From Pisolithus tinctorius (Eukaryota > Basidiomycota > Agaricomycetes > Boletales > Pisolithaceae), in assembly GCA_024663395.1 (NCBI GenBank), contig JANFAH010000008.1, positions 1,240,001 to 1,304,000 on the forward strand: a DNA stretch of 64,000 nucleotides, given 5' to 3'. The notes under the pieces are model-generated. The model saw nothing but the letters and a program-made list of their open reading frames with translations. It was not told the origin of the DNA and ran no database searches. Made by a program: the position numbers and the translations under genes. This document shows positions 22,152 to 35,199 of the stretch, in pieces (position 1 is the stretch's first letter; each line of letters opens with the position of its first letter).

Positions 22152-24407
22152 TCAAAGAGTAAGACTCGAATCTGGAGTTGTGGGTAGTTCCTTCCTTCCG
22201 ACTGTCAGCGATGTCTGGGAGCGAGGCGGACGATTCCGTTTCAGCTTTGAGTTACCAGGCGTAGCCGTGACCAGTTGATCTGTTGTCGGGAGAAAAGTAG
22301 CTTGAATCTCATCTACTTCACAATAACTTTGGTCTCTCTCGATACTTTGGATTGACTCACGTAGCTCTTGGGAAAGATTTTGATACTAGGTGTTCAGCAA
22401 CGTCAGTTACACAGCTTGTCGACAACCCTCGAGCTGGAACTCACCGCCCCACAGTACGATTCTAGTGCGCGAATGACGGATGACAAGTCATCCCTGACAA
22501 AGTCATTGAAGCCATGCCCTGATATCGGCTGACGGGTAACGTCTCCCCACTTTCTAACTCGATCGCTAATGCTCGTCCACCACTCAATTGTACAGTTCAT
22601 GTCCGCGAGCACCAACTTCATGACTCCGGAAATTGCCTGCAGAACACCTGTTTAAATTTAGTTAGCTATGCGACTTAACCAAACACAGACGTCCCGTACT
22701 GAAGTACCTCCTCCCACCACCAGGCACCAGTATAGTTAGTATAGTTCTTTGCTCTGCGTGTAGAGCGGCCCGGTACTCGCCGCACTTCTGCCAACAAAGT
22801 ATCAGCATATAGATGCGCGAAATATCGCAGCTGAGCCCACCTTTGCCATGGTCGTGTATGTATTCCTCCAATCGCGTTCAGTATCCTTCATGATATTTAT
22901 GAAGTTGCTCGTGAGTCTCTGCGGGTTTCGCAACTGCACCATGGACTCCAAGATACGAATTCCATGCTGTGCGTTATCAACACTATTCCCTATGATGCCA
23001 GCAAAACCTGAAGTCCAGGTGCTTGCGTATTTCACGATATCATCGCGGGTAGGCGTCATCTTGCGGATATTCGGGATGCGGTCTGCCAAGTGGAGGAGCT
23101 GGGTACAGTTCGTAATATAATCTGCTTGGGGAAGAAGAAGAGGGGTTGCTGAAGGCGATAGAGGCCTTCCCCGCATTGGATCGTTCCAGTAGTAAGGGTA
23201 GCCATGAAAATCATGCGTGGGGTAAACTCTGGGACAATTCGGTTATTCCGGTTATAATGTTCTTTGGCAAAAAAAAAGCGCACTCGTTTCCCCTTGAATG
23301 GTGGTGGCCAAGATTGGCACTTGAGCTCCTGGTCGGCAGAAAACTAAATCACTTTGTCAGCTCTTATCAAGAACGGACAAATCTTGAACTCACTACTGGT
23401 CACTAGTGCCAGAGCGACGCTTCAGATCTTCAAGCTGCTTGTTCAGTTTGTTCGCTGACAGCTCCAGGTCCCTCTTCTGCACAGCTATTTCATCTTTAGT
23501 CAAGGTGGTTGTCGCTGATTTTAATTCCTCTTCCAAACCCCTTATTTCTGCAGTGTGCTTCCGCAAGATAGCACGGAGCTCACTCTGGATTTCGGCTCCC
23601 GCTGTAGTCTCTTCTAGAGTCCTCTGCTGGTATAAGAGCTCGTGAACGATTTGAGTGGTCGTATGCTCCTGCGTGCGTAGAAGGCGATCGATGATAGCCG
23701 ACGCAGATGCTAGTGTACCATCATGGCGGTACATAGCAGCGCCCTCGTCTATTAAGGGCTTGAATAGGGTCTCGCTGGACCGCAACTCTTCCTCGCGGCG
23801 CTTCCCATCTTCTGGCGAAACCTTGTCCCACATCGTCGTAACGATGACAACATTCTTCAGAGAATCTTGACCGCAAATCTTGTGAAACATCCTGAGATTT
23901 TGTCGCGCAGTACCTCCCATTCTGGTATCACTTATCCGATGCATGTAGATCAGACCAGCAAGCATGGAACACTTCTCCTCCTGCCTAATGCAAACGTGTC
24001 AGAAGCGGACACAAAGCAAAACTATGTAACACTCTTACACTAGGAATGTTGCGATCATGGATAGGACGTCGATATCAGTAATCCCCTCTCGGGAGTCGTC
24101 AAAGCCAGGAGTATCCACGAGTTTAAACCTGACACCATTGCCGTTGTCCAACTCGATTGGCTGAACTTTGCTCGTCTCTGACTGGAGGCTATGTCCGATC
24201 CGGATGGCACCAGATGATCCCGGCGGGACAAAATTGTTAATGAACTTAAAATTTAACAGCGTTTATTGACGAATATCCTTAGCACCTCAGGCTGGAATGC
24301 CTACCGTGGATTTTCCGGATCCAGTGGGACCCATAACTCTGTACCGACTGTTAGCTCGAATGCAATCGAACGCACATTTCAACTTACGCAATTGTTTTAA
24401 CTGACAT
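22152..24407 (-). CDS. P-loop GTPase A (AIG1-like G domain plus helical tail)
   Basis: Exons clearly supported: 24407-24388, 24338-24305, 24244-24039, 23984 to about 23396, a middle exon from about 23122 to 22841, then 22647-22445 and 22385-22152. The joins between 23396 and 23122 and around 22800-22650 are unresolved. It encodes about 500 residues. G1 is GPTGSGKST, preceded by the short leader MSVKTIAVM. G3 is DTPGFDDSREG. The G4 position reads TTMWDKV. A coiled-coil (about residues 210-270) follows, then a Trp-containing helical domain with CTIEWWTSI. The 203-bp penultimate exon has exactly the same length as in GTPase B. The fold resembles septin/AIG1-type GTPases. A membrane-remodelling or immune-related role is inference only. 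Confidence 0.75.
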
Positions 24408-24940
24408 GACAAACCGGAGGTCTGAAGGTCGGGGTATAAAGGTCGTCACCGACGACCATTGGTTATATAGCACGGAAACATATTCGACCGCACACGTTGC
24501 CCAAGCAAGGAGAACTTTGCCGCGCTGCACATTGCGTGGAGATTGATCACCTTATACTGGCACATCGTGGCGTGTGCCATGCATCGACTTCATCTCGGCG
24601 ATCTCCTGCAATGATCGGAATCTGATCACAAGCAAGGACTTCTTCGAAGCACACACAAACCCACAGCATGATGACATCCAAGCTTGAGCGCTTGAACGCT
24701 AGTGTCATCCAAGCGCTAATCATTCGAATGAGCGCTGATATCGGAAGTTTTGTCTGTAACCCTATCTTCAACGTTCGCCACGCACAAACCTGCAGGTTGG
24801 CAGGTAGCGTCAGGTAGCATCATTTCCACGATACCAGCGGAGGAAGACACTACCCCTTGACAAGAGATGCAATATATATACAACTGTGCTTTCTGGCCAT
24901 CAACTCCCAACCCGTCACTATATCATCACATTGCTTTACC
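24408..24940. promoter_or_regulatory. Shared 533-bp region between head-to-head GTPase genes
   Basis: The two paralogous GTPases start at 24407 (minus) and 24941 (plus). The region has a GTATATATACAAC-like AT-rich stretch near 24868-24885 (minus-strand orientation of AATATATATAC), about 60 bp upstream of GTPase B, which could serve as its TATA element. Co-regulation is plausible. Confidence 0.45.
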
Positions 24941-26870
24941 ATGTCTGATGAACGAGTGATCGTGTAAGTGTACCAGCTCCGCATCTTAGGCTTCATCTAT
25001 GGAGACTGAACTTTGAAACAGCATTATGGGCCCCACAGGAACGGGGAAATCCTCAGTAGGACCTACCACATTCTAATAGCGATGCAGTTGAGGCTGACTG
25101 CAATCTTGATATTTTTAGTTTGTCCGCAACGCGGTCCCGCCAGAATTGTCCAGTAATATCCATGTTGGACATAGCCTCGAGTCTGAAACGAGTAAAATTC
25201 AACCCATCCAGTGGGTAAACAACGATGGTGTCAAAATCAAGCTGGTGGACACTCCTGGTTTCGATGATTCCCGTGAAGGACTGACTGATACTGATGTCCT
25301 CAAAATGATTGCGACTTTCCTGGAGAAAGAGTAAGTTTAATATCTTTCAGAGCCGTCCACTCACGGACACCCTATAATTTTTGTTTTAGGTATCGGGGAA
25401 CTATGTCAAGAGTTACTGGTCTGATTTATGTGCACCGGATCGTTGACACTCGCATGGGAGGCAAGTCGCAAAATAATCTTAGAATGTTCCACAAACTTTG
25501 TGGCGAGGATTCACTGAAGAACGTTTCCATCATCACGACGATGTGGGACAAAGTCACACCGGAAGAGGGACAACAACGCGAGCAAGAATTGCGATCGGGG
25601 CATAATCTTTTCAAGCCGCTACTGGACAAGGGTGCTGTATTGGAACGTTATGATGGAACACCACAATCTGCATCGAATATCATCGATTACCTTCTACGCA
25701 AGGAATCCACAACCGTTCAAATTGTTCGCGAGCTTGTAGAAGAGCAGAAGCCTCTGGAGGAGACCGCAGCGGGTGCTGAGCTTCGCGGCGTTATCAATGC
25801 GCTTTTGGAGAAGCACAAAAAGGAAATATGTGAATTGCAAGAAAAGATGATGCGTGAAATGGCGGAGATGAGGAGAGAGATGATGGTGGAGAAGAGTAAA
25901 GCAGAGATGGAGGTCGCACGGTTGCGCAAGCAGCTTGACGATCTGAAACGGGGTGTGGTGGAGTAAGTATTCACATGTTTGTATGCTCGTAAGGCTATTA
26001 ACCTCACTTCGGTGATAGTGCCCCTCCAGAATATGATTCGGTGCAGCCAGAGGATGCCAGGAATGATAGACGTCCTTCGCCCGAACCGGAGAATGGCAAC
26101 TCTCTTTGCCCACCGCCTCAACGTGGAAGTATCGCTCAGTGTGCCACCCTCCTAAAGCAGGTCAAGTATAAGAAAGCTTCTAATGTTTCAACGTACCTCA
26201 ACCCTCGGATCCTAACCTTCGCCCACGAATTAGAAAGCAGTGTTAAATTCGTGCAGCAACGGCGGTCTGCATTGCAATTAACTTTGGACTCCGGCAACAT
26301 CCAGCACCTGCAACGAAGTATGAAAGATTTTCCTGATCTTCCCGTGCAGGCCCAAAATGTCTGGGCAGAGGCACGGGAAAGCATGGAGTTTGTAAGCCAC
26401 TTACAATTTACGCATGAAGCGATTGACCTTTTTTTTTTTTGCAGGCTATCGGCGACGTTGTTCACAATCTGCGTAAGCCTAAGTTTCGGGCCTTTAATGG
26501 AAATGCGAAAAAGCTTCATGGTGAGTTATATCCATGTCAATCTGGGCGTTCATGACATGAAGACAGAGTTCGCGTGCGGAGCTGTTGAGACTATGAGAGC
26601 AATTGCCCGTGACATGGAAGTTGTCGAAGACTGGTGGACCCCAATCATCCACGACAATAGGGAGTTGGAAGATGCAATTGACCGCATGAGAACAAGGACG
26701 GAATTGGATAACAATGTCAGGGCCCTGTTGAGACGCACCCTGCTACCTCTAAGGCTGTACTGTAACGCGGTGAGTACGAACAATTACGGGAAAGCGGGAT
26801 ACAATCTGACGGATCACCATAGTATGCAAAGTCTGCGGACGAACTGCGTACTGCAGCTAAATGGATATAG
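24941..26870 (+). CDS. P-loop GTPase B (AIG1-like G domain plus helical tail)
   Basis: Eight exons: 24941-24963, 25022-25055, 25119-25330, 25390-25962, 26019-26391, 26445-26520, 26567-26769 and 26832-26870. They give 510 residues with all phases consistent. The leader MSDERVIVIM precedes G1 GPTGTGKSS. G3 is DTPGFDDSREG. The G4 position reads TTMWDKV. A coiled-coil (about residues 225-280) is rich in Glu/Lys/Met. A Pro/Ser linker then leads to a helical C-terminal domain containing VVEDWWTPI. Exon boundaries match those of GTPase A, so the pair arose by duplication with inversion. The last exon acceptor (CAAAG) is weak, so the final 12 residues are less sure. Confidence 0.8.
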
Positions 26871-29001
26871 CCGGCACACTTCATGGCGTGTATACCTGCA
26901 CTAATCACCCCGACTGTTCAGGTTATATCCAAGTATTTACTATCACTTCCACTCAACAATAGTCTGTATTCGTATACTTGCATTGCCTACATTAATACTA
27001 TCTTGTATCTGCCTGGCTTCGTTCTCCTTACTGACCATAGCGGGTCTATGTATACTGTTTTGCCTAGTTGTAGTGTCGTGGAGCCATCGAACTGCAGGTC
27101 AAACAACTATCGTTGAAATGTTCGTCAGTGATATCAGTAATACAGTATTCCTGGACGCCGTTAGGCCCAGGTCTGTAAACTCTTTGTCGTTCACGATCAT
27201 ACCGAACCGTTAACTCCGGTCACGTGCAGGGGGGGAGAATTGGAATGTTGGGGTTTAACGTTTAGTATTCATCATGTTTCGGAACGTCATGCAAACTGCT
27301 TGCAGGCATATTTGAGGCATATTATCCAACATGTCATGGACAGTGGTGTGCGTTTTGCGCGTACCCTAGCCTCACCCTGCATCACCGTTCTGTGATCAAT
27401 ACCGCAAGGCTACGTCAACGCACATTCTCTCCTACCAGTGTTCAGGCGCTCCTAATGGCGCGGCTTTCGCTTCATCTCCTGCGAAGAAACAAACCACCCG
27501 CACTTCGCTTGCAGGACCAAAATCCGATCTCTGAATGATCCAGGTTGGCTATCTCTCGACTTCGAAATGGTTCCTCATCGTAGCACAGCACCCACTGCCA
27601 CCTGTTATCGCTTGGCTATCGTCAACGCCGTATGGACGACACTCGGAGGGCAGGTCTGCGGCTCAACTTCATTATGCGTCCAGCCGATCCTCCACATCAT
27701 TGAAGACTGCTTGTGTGTTGCTCACTGACCATACCTGCAATAACTCACCATGCAACAGTTACGTCATCTACCACCCTATATAATCCACCCCGCCGGACAA
27801 TAGCCTACGAACGTTTGCCACTCTCGCCCAGACATTTATCAACGAAAATAGACATTCGATAACAGCCCCCTTAGAAATACAATATCTACGTACACTGGTG
27901 AAAGTTCAGATCTTTGAACATAAGGCGCTTCCTCCTGTGGCGTCCAGATAAAGTTTGACTTGGGTACGACTTGACGAAAATGGGAAGCAAGCATAGTCGA
28001 AAGTGCTAAGGTCAGTCGAGCCGGTAGTCTAGGATGATACATGTACCTGTTACTTCAGGGGTAGTGAACTCGACCATCTAGACTTGCGGCGCTATCCACA
28101 TTACTGTCTTATGAACCGGTGACCAGTATCCGGCAAACCTACCTGCTGTAGGTACATATGCTTGGAAGCACTCTGCAGTATGTACACAGTACACGCTACC
28201 AATGCACGTAGGTCCACAGGCGTCCAGGGGCGCCCGGAGGGCTTTGGTATTACGATATGTTCCCTTTATCGAGGGCCTATGTAAACTACCTGGTGTTCGG
28301 TAACAATCCGAATTACGTTGGAGCAGGGCCCTGCAGCATAGTGGTGGTAGCACATTTCATTTCATTACGCCTTGCAGGTGACAGAAGCTTGCCGCATTGC
28401 TGAGACCTGAAGGCATGGTTCCATAGATTCCTTGAGCACTGGTTTCTGCGAGGTGGGGTGTTTATCTGTGCGCTAAGCCCTCGCCACTGGGGAAACTCGC
28501 AGCTCGCGGCGCCGATCGTGCATTGATTAGTCCCGGACTCCGGATCCCCAGCTGCAACTTGCAAATGTCTCTGGCTTTCTCTTCTGGGCCAGCTAGGAAC
28601 CGCTTTCACGTGGATCATGGTTCAACGAAACTCGAGCTGCGTGTGGTTTGTTCCGCCTAGTGCCACGTGGCGGATGTCAATGAAAATTATTAACGGCTTG
28701 CGTGTCTGGAAAGCCACGTTGCGTCCAAGAACCGCACGATGCAGTACAGATTACCCCATTTTCCAATTCGGACCAGCTGCTGTCCGTGAGGCACGCAGGC
28801 ATGAACTAAACCCTTGGACCCGCATCAGAACGTTCCAGTAAGGGTTGCCATGAGGGGTCGACGTTGCCATCGGCGCTTGTTTGCGGTGACCTGGTGCTTG
28901 CTTAGAGGGAACATTTGAACATTGTCGGGAACACTACGATACATGGCGATCACTACTAAGTACATTAGGACATCGACTAAACGGACCCATGGCAGCCTGC
29001 G
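26871..29001. other. No gene seen (2.1 kb)
   Basis: Only short uncorrelated open frames are present. I recognise no domain, RNA gene or transposon. A G-rich run occurs near 27227. Confidence 0.5.
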
Positions 29002-32000
29002 CTAAGCACGAACGTGCTCAGCGCCAGTGAGCTCAGCACCGTGATCAAGCAGGTAATTGACAACTTTCTCGTATCCGCGCTGATTAGCAAGCTCAATTGG
29101 CGTAAAACCTGCGTCGTCTGGGAGCATGTAATCGCACCCACATTCAACAAACATTCGTACAATGTCTTGGAGCTGTCGCACGGTAAGAAAGTCCCGTCTG
29201 CCCAGTCGCAATAGGTGGTGTAGTGGAGTTTGACCGTTCTCGTCGCGTGCGAACACGTTAGGTTGTTCGAGCGTTCTGGCACGTCGCGCAAGAGCGCTTA
29301 ACATGTCGACTAGTGGGTTATCGAAATGGATGAGAAGAGAAGCAAAGCAGGACCGATGTCCCACTAACTTTTCCGGATGACTGAGAACACTAGAAATAAT
29401 GTCATTCGGGAGACGTGCCCCAGCATCCAGCAGAAACTGGACTGCGTGGATACTTCGAAGGACAGCGTAGTGAAGGGGAGTTTTGCCTTCTGAATTTCTT
29501 GCGTTTACGTCACAACCTGCATCAACTAGCATTCGTGCCATCTCTATCGCGTCTTCGTGTCCTGGCCAGGTCGAGTGGAAAAGTGTGTGCAGAGCCGTAT
29601 CCCCGGTGATCGAAGTTGCCAGCGCATTCGCACGACGCTCGAGGACTAGATGAAAGCATGCCAGTCCCTTGGTATGAAGGATGATGTCATGTGGCATTTG
29701 CGTGGAATCGTGCTCCAGCAAGAACAACACGACCGATGTAAGTCCACGAGAGCAAGCGAGGTGCATAGGCGTCTTCCCATGAAAGTTAGGAACAGAAGTA
29801 GGACAGCCAGCTTCAACGAGAAGCTGTGTTAACTTGAAGCAGGTATCCTCTTGAAGCGCTGACGCACTGAGACATCTGTGCAAAACTGAGTGTCCACTGT
29901 TGTCCACGGATGTAACGTTTGCTCCTCGTGCCAAAATATGACGTATTACAGAAGCGAATCCTGAGGAAGCCGCAAGATGTAGGGGAGTCTCTCCGAGCGA
30001 ATTCGCCAGGTCTATAGGGCAGCCCGCCTCGACAAGAAGCTGTGCCGTTTGCAAGCAGGCGTCCTCATTGTACCGAGAAGCGGTTGTGAGACACCAGTGC
30101 AACGCAGAATTGCCAACGATATCAACTAATGTCACGTCTGCTACCCATGCCATGAGAAGACGTATGACCGAGGGAAACATCCGACCGGCCGCGAGGTGCA
30201 CTGGTGTCTCACCCTTCGAATTTCGCACATCAGTGGGGCAGCCTGCTTCAAGCAGAACTTGTACGACTTCCACGGTTTCCCCGAGGCCCTGAGCGTGAAG
30301 GCATTTGTGCAACGCAGATGCTCCGTCCCCATCAAGGCTCATGGGATCTGCCCCCCTTCCTAGCAAGAACTCGACCACTGAGAAAAACCGACGACGAGCT
30401 GCAAGATGTAGTGGCGTCTCATTATATGAATCCTGCGTGTCGATAGGACAACCTGCTTCCACCAGAACTTCCACTATACCTAGGACTTCAAGTTGATCGT
30501 CACGGTCCAGGCATTTGTGTAAGGCACATGCTCCCCAGTTGTCGAGAGTAGCAGGATCTGCATCCAGTCCCAGAAGCAGACGAATCTGTGAGGCAGTCCC
30601 GGAGCGAGCGACAAGATGGAGCAATGTCTCGCCAGCTGAATTACGCAAGTCGACAGGGAAGCCCGCTTGGACCAATAGCCATGCGGTTTCAAAGCGATCT
30701 TCTTGCCAACCGTCAGAAGATAGGAAGCACTTGTGCAACACTGAGCGGCCGTTTTTATCAAGGTGCATGACAGTCGCCTGAAATTCCAGAAGGAGGCGTG
30801 TGGCCAGCTTAAATCCGCGGGAAGCGGCGAGATGCAAAGGTGTCTCTCCTTCCGAGTCCTGAATATCTGCCGAGGCCCCTGCTTCAAGTAGAAGTAGCAA
30901 TAGTTCCTTCCGAGATTTTCCGAAGCCATGTGTTTGAAGGCACTTGTGCAGCACAGAAACTCCGTGGTTGTCAGTGTAAGAGATATCTGCGCCTCGATCC
31001 AAGAGAAAACGGGTCACCGCAGTAAACCCAGAGTAAGCTGCAATATGCAGAGGTGTCTGCCCTTCCCAATCTTGTACGTCAACAGGGCAACCTGCTTCAA
31101 CAAGAAGTAATATTACTTCCAAGCAGACTTCCTCTCTGTCACATGCAAGTATGCATTTGTGCAACGTGGATTGTCCCCATTCATCCAGATAAGCAGCATC
31201 CGCGCCACGCCCAAGGAGAATATGGATGAGTGAGAAGGACCAGTGGTCATGACAACATATGCGATGGATGATATCCTCTCGTACGATCGGCATCATGGAA
31301 CATAGACTTTCTACGAAGGGCAGCGTGAGCTGCCCATTTGCAGAGAGAGCGAAGGACACGGGATCAAATTCTTCGAAGGTGACAGAACCATCCTTGAACG
31401 ATGCAGATGGCCACACCAGATCCTGTCCCCTCCTCATTAATTCTTGCACTACGTCAAGTCTTTCGCCCTGAATTGCATACTTCAGTGGATTGCCAACTCC
31501 AGTACCATTGATGACGTGGGGACGGAAGTCCAGATAGTGGTTGACGAGCCAGGGCGACCCGAAGTGGAGTATGATAGACGAAACGGAATCGGGGCTATCG
31601 AATAGCGCATTGAAGGAATTATCAGATAATGTCCGTGCCAACGCTTTGAGCTTGTCGAACTTCTGTGGGTAATTCATGACGTTCTTCTGAAACATGTCCA
31701 GATAACACAGCAATCGGTCGTCGTCGTCGCTAGAGATACATCGGATGTGCTGCAGCCCACTGGTGACGCAGTAACTGATTAACCTTTGCCACTCCGGGAG
31801 AGACGGAAGACGATTGCAAACGTCATTGACAAGGATATAAGTAATCGACGACAAGGCGAGCTGTTGGTGTGCGACTGCTGGTAAAATGTAGAATTCCTGT
31901 AAGTCAAGACGGACAGTTGGTTGGTTGGTCAGATATTCCTGAAACAAATGTAGTTGAATATGTTCCACCTCAGCAATGTAATTACTTACCTTCACGCTAA

Positions 32001-33905
32001 AGTGAGACAAGGACAGTATCCTTGTCTTTTCGTCCAAGCTCACAAGGCTACTGCAAACCTTGAGGAGGCAATCCTCATCTATCACACCCGCCTCGTCGTC
32101 TATGGTAGGCTTCCCAATCTCAATCTTTACGGCCTCCATGACTGCTTGGATGTGCAAAGGCCGCAGGGAAACAACAAGCCAGTAAAGAACCCGCAGAACG
32201 ACACGCTTCCAAAAAGGCTTCTCGTTAATCGCAGAGAGTATTCTGTAATACGTTTCGTTGAGGTCTTCGGGAAGTGTATTAAGAACGTGATTGATTTCTC
32301 CTGTCCCTATGCATTTTTCCAGCCTGTCGAGTTGGCATTGCGCCCACCGAAACCTACGTACAATGCATCAAATGTCGAGTTTGCGAGCATCATGTATATG
32401 ACTTACATGCCATCCGACTTCTCAACTAAGCGTTCCAGTATTTTTGTACGAACTCTGTCCGGCAAACATCTGAGAGTGCGCCGACAACCAAGCTCTTCAA
32501 CGACCAGAGCATGCAAGTCGTCGCGCCGAGTTCGCCATTTCTCTTCAAGGGAAATCGTAGCTGAGAAAAAGAACGCATCTTTATACATCTCTTCATATGC
32601 TTTTCGAACCTGAGGTTCATCTCTGCTCGTCAAGAAAAAGGAAAGATGCCCAGTATTCATCCGAGATATGATTGTGAGTAATTCCCTCCCGCATGCGCCC
32701 TCACATTCGTCAAGGGCATCAAGTACAACAATTGGCCGTTCGTGAAGCCCAGAGGACCTTAGCAGCCAGTCAAGGAGAATGGCGTGATCGCTAGGCAGAG
32801 GAAACCCGCGTGACTGACGCTCTTGAACATCCGGGAACAAGGGCAGCCAATTCTTGTCAGACTGACGAAAGAATTGAGCGACCAACGAACGAAGAATGTC
32901 TGTAACTTGGACATCCCCCGCCGTTTGGTAGTCACAATAGAAGTATCCCAGTGTACAGTTTCTTTTCTCGAGTCCATCTATGACAGCGGAGCTATTTACC
33001 GAAATTCCAGATCAATCACGTGACTGTGATCCTTGGCTGAAGGGAGAGTCAGCTCACGATATGACTGTCTTCCCCGCTCCAGCTAACGACGTGCATAAAT
33101 AGGAAAGCCATCGGACGAGGTATGTGGAAACACCGTACGTTTTCCGTACATCCAGAGCAAACCGCCTCCCCTCGATTCATACCAACGGGTAAAACACTCA
33201 TCCCGAAATAACCACGTGCACGTGGACCCTTGGCGCTTCCTCCGAGTCAATGCGTGTTTTTCTGAGCAATCGATGCATTGAAGCCACTCTAGAACCTTAG
33301 ACTGACATACATCTGCGAATTAAAATATGACAATATGTACAAAAACTATGAAGGTGTCATAATTACCTCGTTCAGTATCTTCCCTCTGGGTTACCAGGTC
33401 ATGCAAGGACAAGACACGATCACTGACAGTGGTCAGCCAACCAATTGCTGAGCACCGACAACGTTACGCACAGTGTTGCAGCTTGAAGCAATAGAGACAT
33501 ATCGCCTTTAGAGCGTTGGAGGGTAGTCAACCACTTCTGCAGTTCTTTCTCTTTCTCTGGCCACAGAAACCTGGAATGCCAGGATTTATGCGTAGTTTCC
33601 AATTGATGGACTAGGTCTCGCGAAATCTTGTCGCAATTTTCGAGTGAATCCCTTACAGGCACTATAGCAGGAAGGTGGTGTTTGACGGTACCTAAGTCTT
33701 GCCTGTGGGTCACAACAGACAGCTGAGTCTGCACAGCGGTCAACACCATCCGAAACGACTGAACCTCCTCTAGTACTTTGCGACGGGATTGCTCGGCTTT
33801 CATCATAGACAGCGCAAAAGAGCTAAGAGTAAGCAATATGCGATGTGCCCCATCGGCACTGGCTTGCAAGGTCGCCAAAGCCGAAAGGATCGTCAGAGGA
33901 TCCAT
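29002..33905 (-). CDS. NACHT-ankyrin STAND (NLR-like) protein
   Basis: Seven exons: 33905-33472, 33422-33367, 33312-33139, 33082-33058, 32991-32407, 32353-31990 and 31938-29002. They give 1524 residues with all phases consistent. The N-terminal helical domain starts MDPLTILSALATLQ, a common start of fungal STAND N-terminal domains. The NACHT domain carries Walker A GKPGAGKTVIS (assembled over a 25-bp exon, near residue 221) and Walker B IVVLDALDECEG (near 315). It is followed by a helical region with LPEDLNETYYRIL and LRPLHIQAVMEAV. From about residue 800 on there are some 16-18 ankyrin repeats arranged as alternating pairs (LHKCL type then GETPLHLAA type). Fungal NLRs of this kind act as non-self sensors that oligomerise on ligand binding; the ligand and effector here are unknown. 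The 51-bp intron at 31939-31989 is a multiple of three without a stop, so automatic models may retain it. Confidence 0.88.
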
Positions 33906-34479
33906 GAAGACGTTACCTCCTGAGGCAGCTTGGAAGATGCGATGTCAAGGCTGTTCGATGAGTATTAAATTAAGCCGATGGCAAGCGTCGACCACCTTGA
34001 GTGCCGGTGTGGAGCAATCCTTCAAATTCAAATTGATCATGGAGTAGGTTTTCAGGGCCCGGCAGAATGCTGGCAGGCCCTGGGGCTTACCAGGCAAGAG
34101 GCACATAGTAAATGAAATGCGATAAAGCAAATTTGGCCGGCCGCAGGCTGTACTGTAGGACCTCGTGTTGTTGAAGCGCCCAACACAATTGTCTTCCTTG
34201 CCTCGCGTCGACGGCGTGTTTGATGCCCGCGATAGAAGCGAGAACACCCAAAGAATGGCGACTGCATCGGCAACAGGTTCACATAAAGAGATAAGGGACT
34301 TAACGATTCATACATTTCGCACCAAATTCTGCAGTTAGGGGCCCGTCGGAAGTCCCCTTGTGCAGTTCCTATTAACAGCATGTATAATCCCTAACACGTA
34401 AAAAATCCATGATACGTCAACGTAACGAATTGGAATTAGCGGGAAGCCGTTGACCTATCGTCTGGACCCGAGTATAAAA
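33906..34479. other. No gene seen (574 bp)
   Basis: Presumed promoter region of the NACHT-ankyrin gene and 3' flank of GTPase C. No recognisable feature. Confidence 0.45.
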
Positions 34480-35199
34480 TCACCAGCCCCTTGTGCGCGG
34501 GTGCGTGATTAGAGTGACTGCTTCTTCCGCCGATTCTTTAGTGTTTGTGTAGAGAAACCCCTTTGCGCCACGAGAGATCATCCCTCTCCACAAACCGGTT
34601 TCATACTCCCTGAGCTTGGCCCACCCGCCTCCCCGTAACTTATCCCACCCAGTGGCAACTAGGACCACGGACGAGTAGAAGTTGTTGGCCTCACATATTC
34701 CGCTGAAGTAGTCGATATCGGGCCGCACAGGTCGTCTATCGTCCATGTTTTGGAGATACAGTATACCGGCGAGATGGTCACTGCGTCTGTGACAGCCTGA
34801 AGTTCAAGGCACAGACTCATCACTTAGTTGACATCCTCACCTCGTTTTCCGTAACCAATTCCGCACCAAGCGAAAGATATCATATTCAGACAAAAGTCTG
34901 CCATCCGCAAGGGAACCGATACCGGGAGTATCAAGAAGGGTAATGTTGACTCCCCGTATGACCACAGCCGTGGCCGTTATCCGAGACGTTGGGTTATTAA
35001 AGCGGGAGGCAGTTCGGCGCAAGGAGTGTCCCGTGAGCTGGCGTATAAACTATCACATAGCTGCAGCAGTGCTTTTCACATTATCGGAATAAACCTTACT
35101 GAGGTTTTCCCTGAACCTGAGGGCCCAATCAACCTGCAGGAAAAAACGTGTGATTCATTTTCAGCTTAGAATATGTGATGAAACTCACGCGACGATCAT
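34480..35199 (-). CDS. P-loop GTPase C, compact variant
   Basis: Four exons: 35199-35189, 35133-35100, 35049-34841 and 34786-34480. They give 186 residues with consistent phases. G1 is GPSGSGKTS, G3 is DTPGIGSLADG and the G4 position reads ATGWDKL. Intron positions around the P-loop match those of GTPases A and B (a very short first exon, then a 34-bp P-loop exon), so it belongs to the same family. It lacks the coiled-coil and helical tail. Either it is a stand-alone G domain or the tail was lost. The start at ATGATCGTC is the most economical; an upstream in-frame extension is possible. Confidence 0.65.

Noticed and set aside
26871..29001. Short frames between GTPase B and the NACHT-ankyrin gene
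   Set aside because: None has protein-like composition, splice linkage or recognisable motifs.
32158..32353. Apparent frameshift in the NACHT-ankyrin gene near 32210
   Set aside because: On re-reading there are five A residues, so the frame continues as KPFWKRVVLRV without a break.
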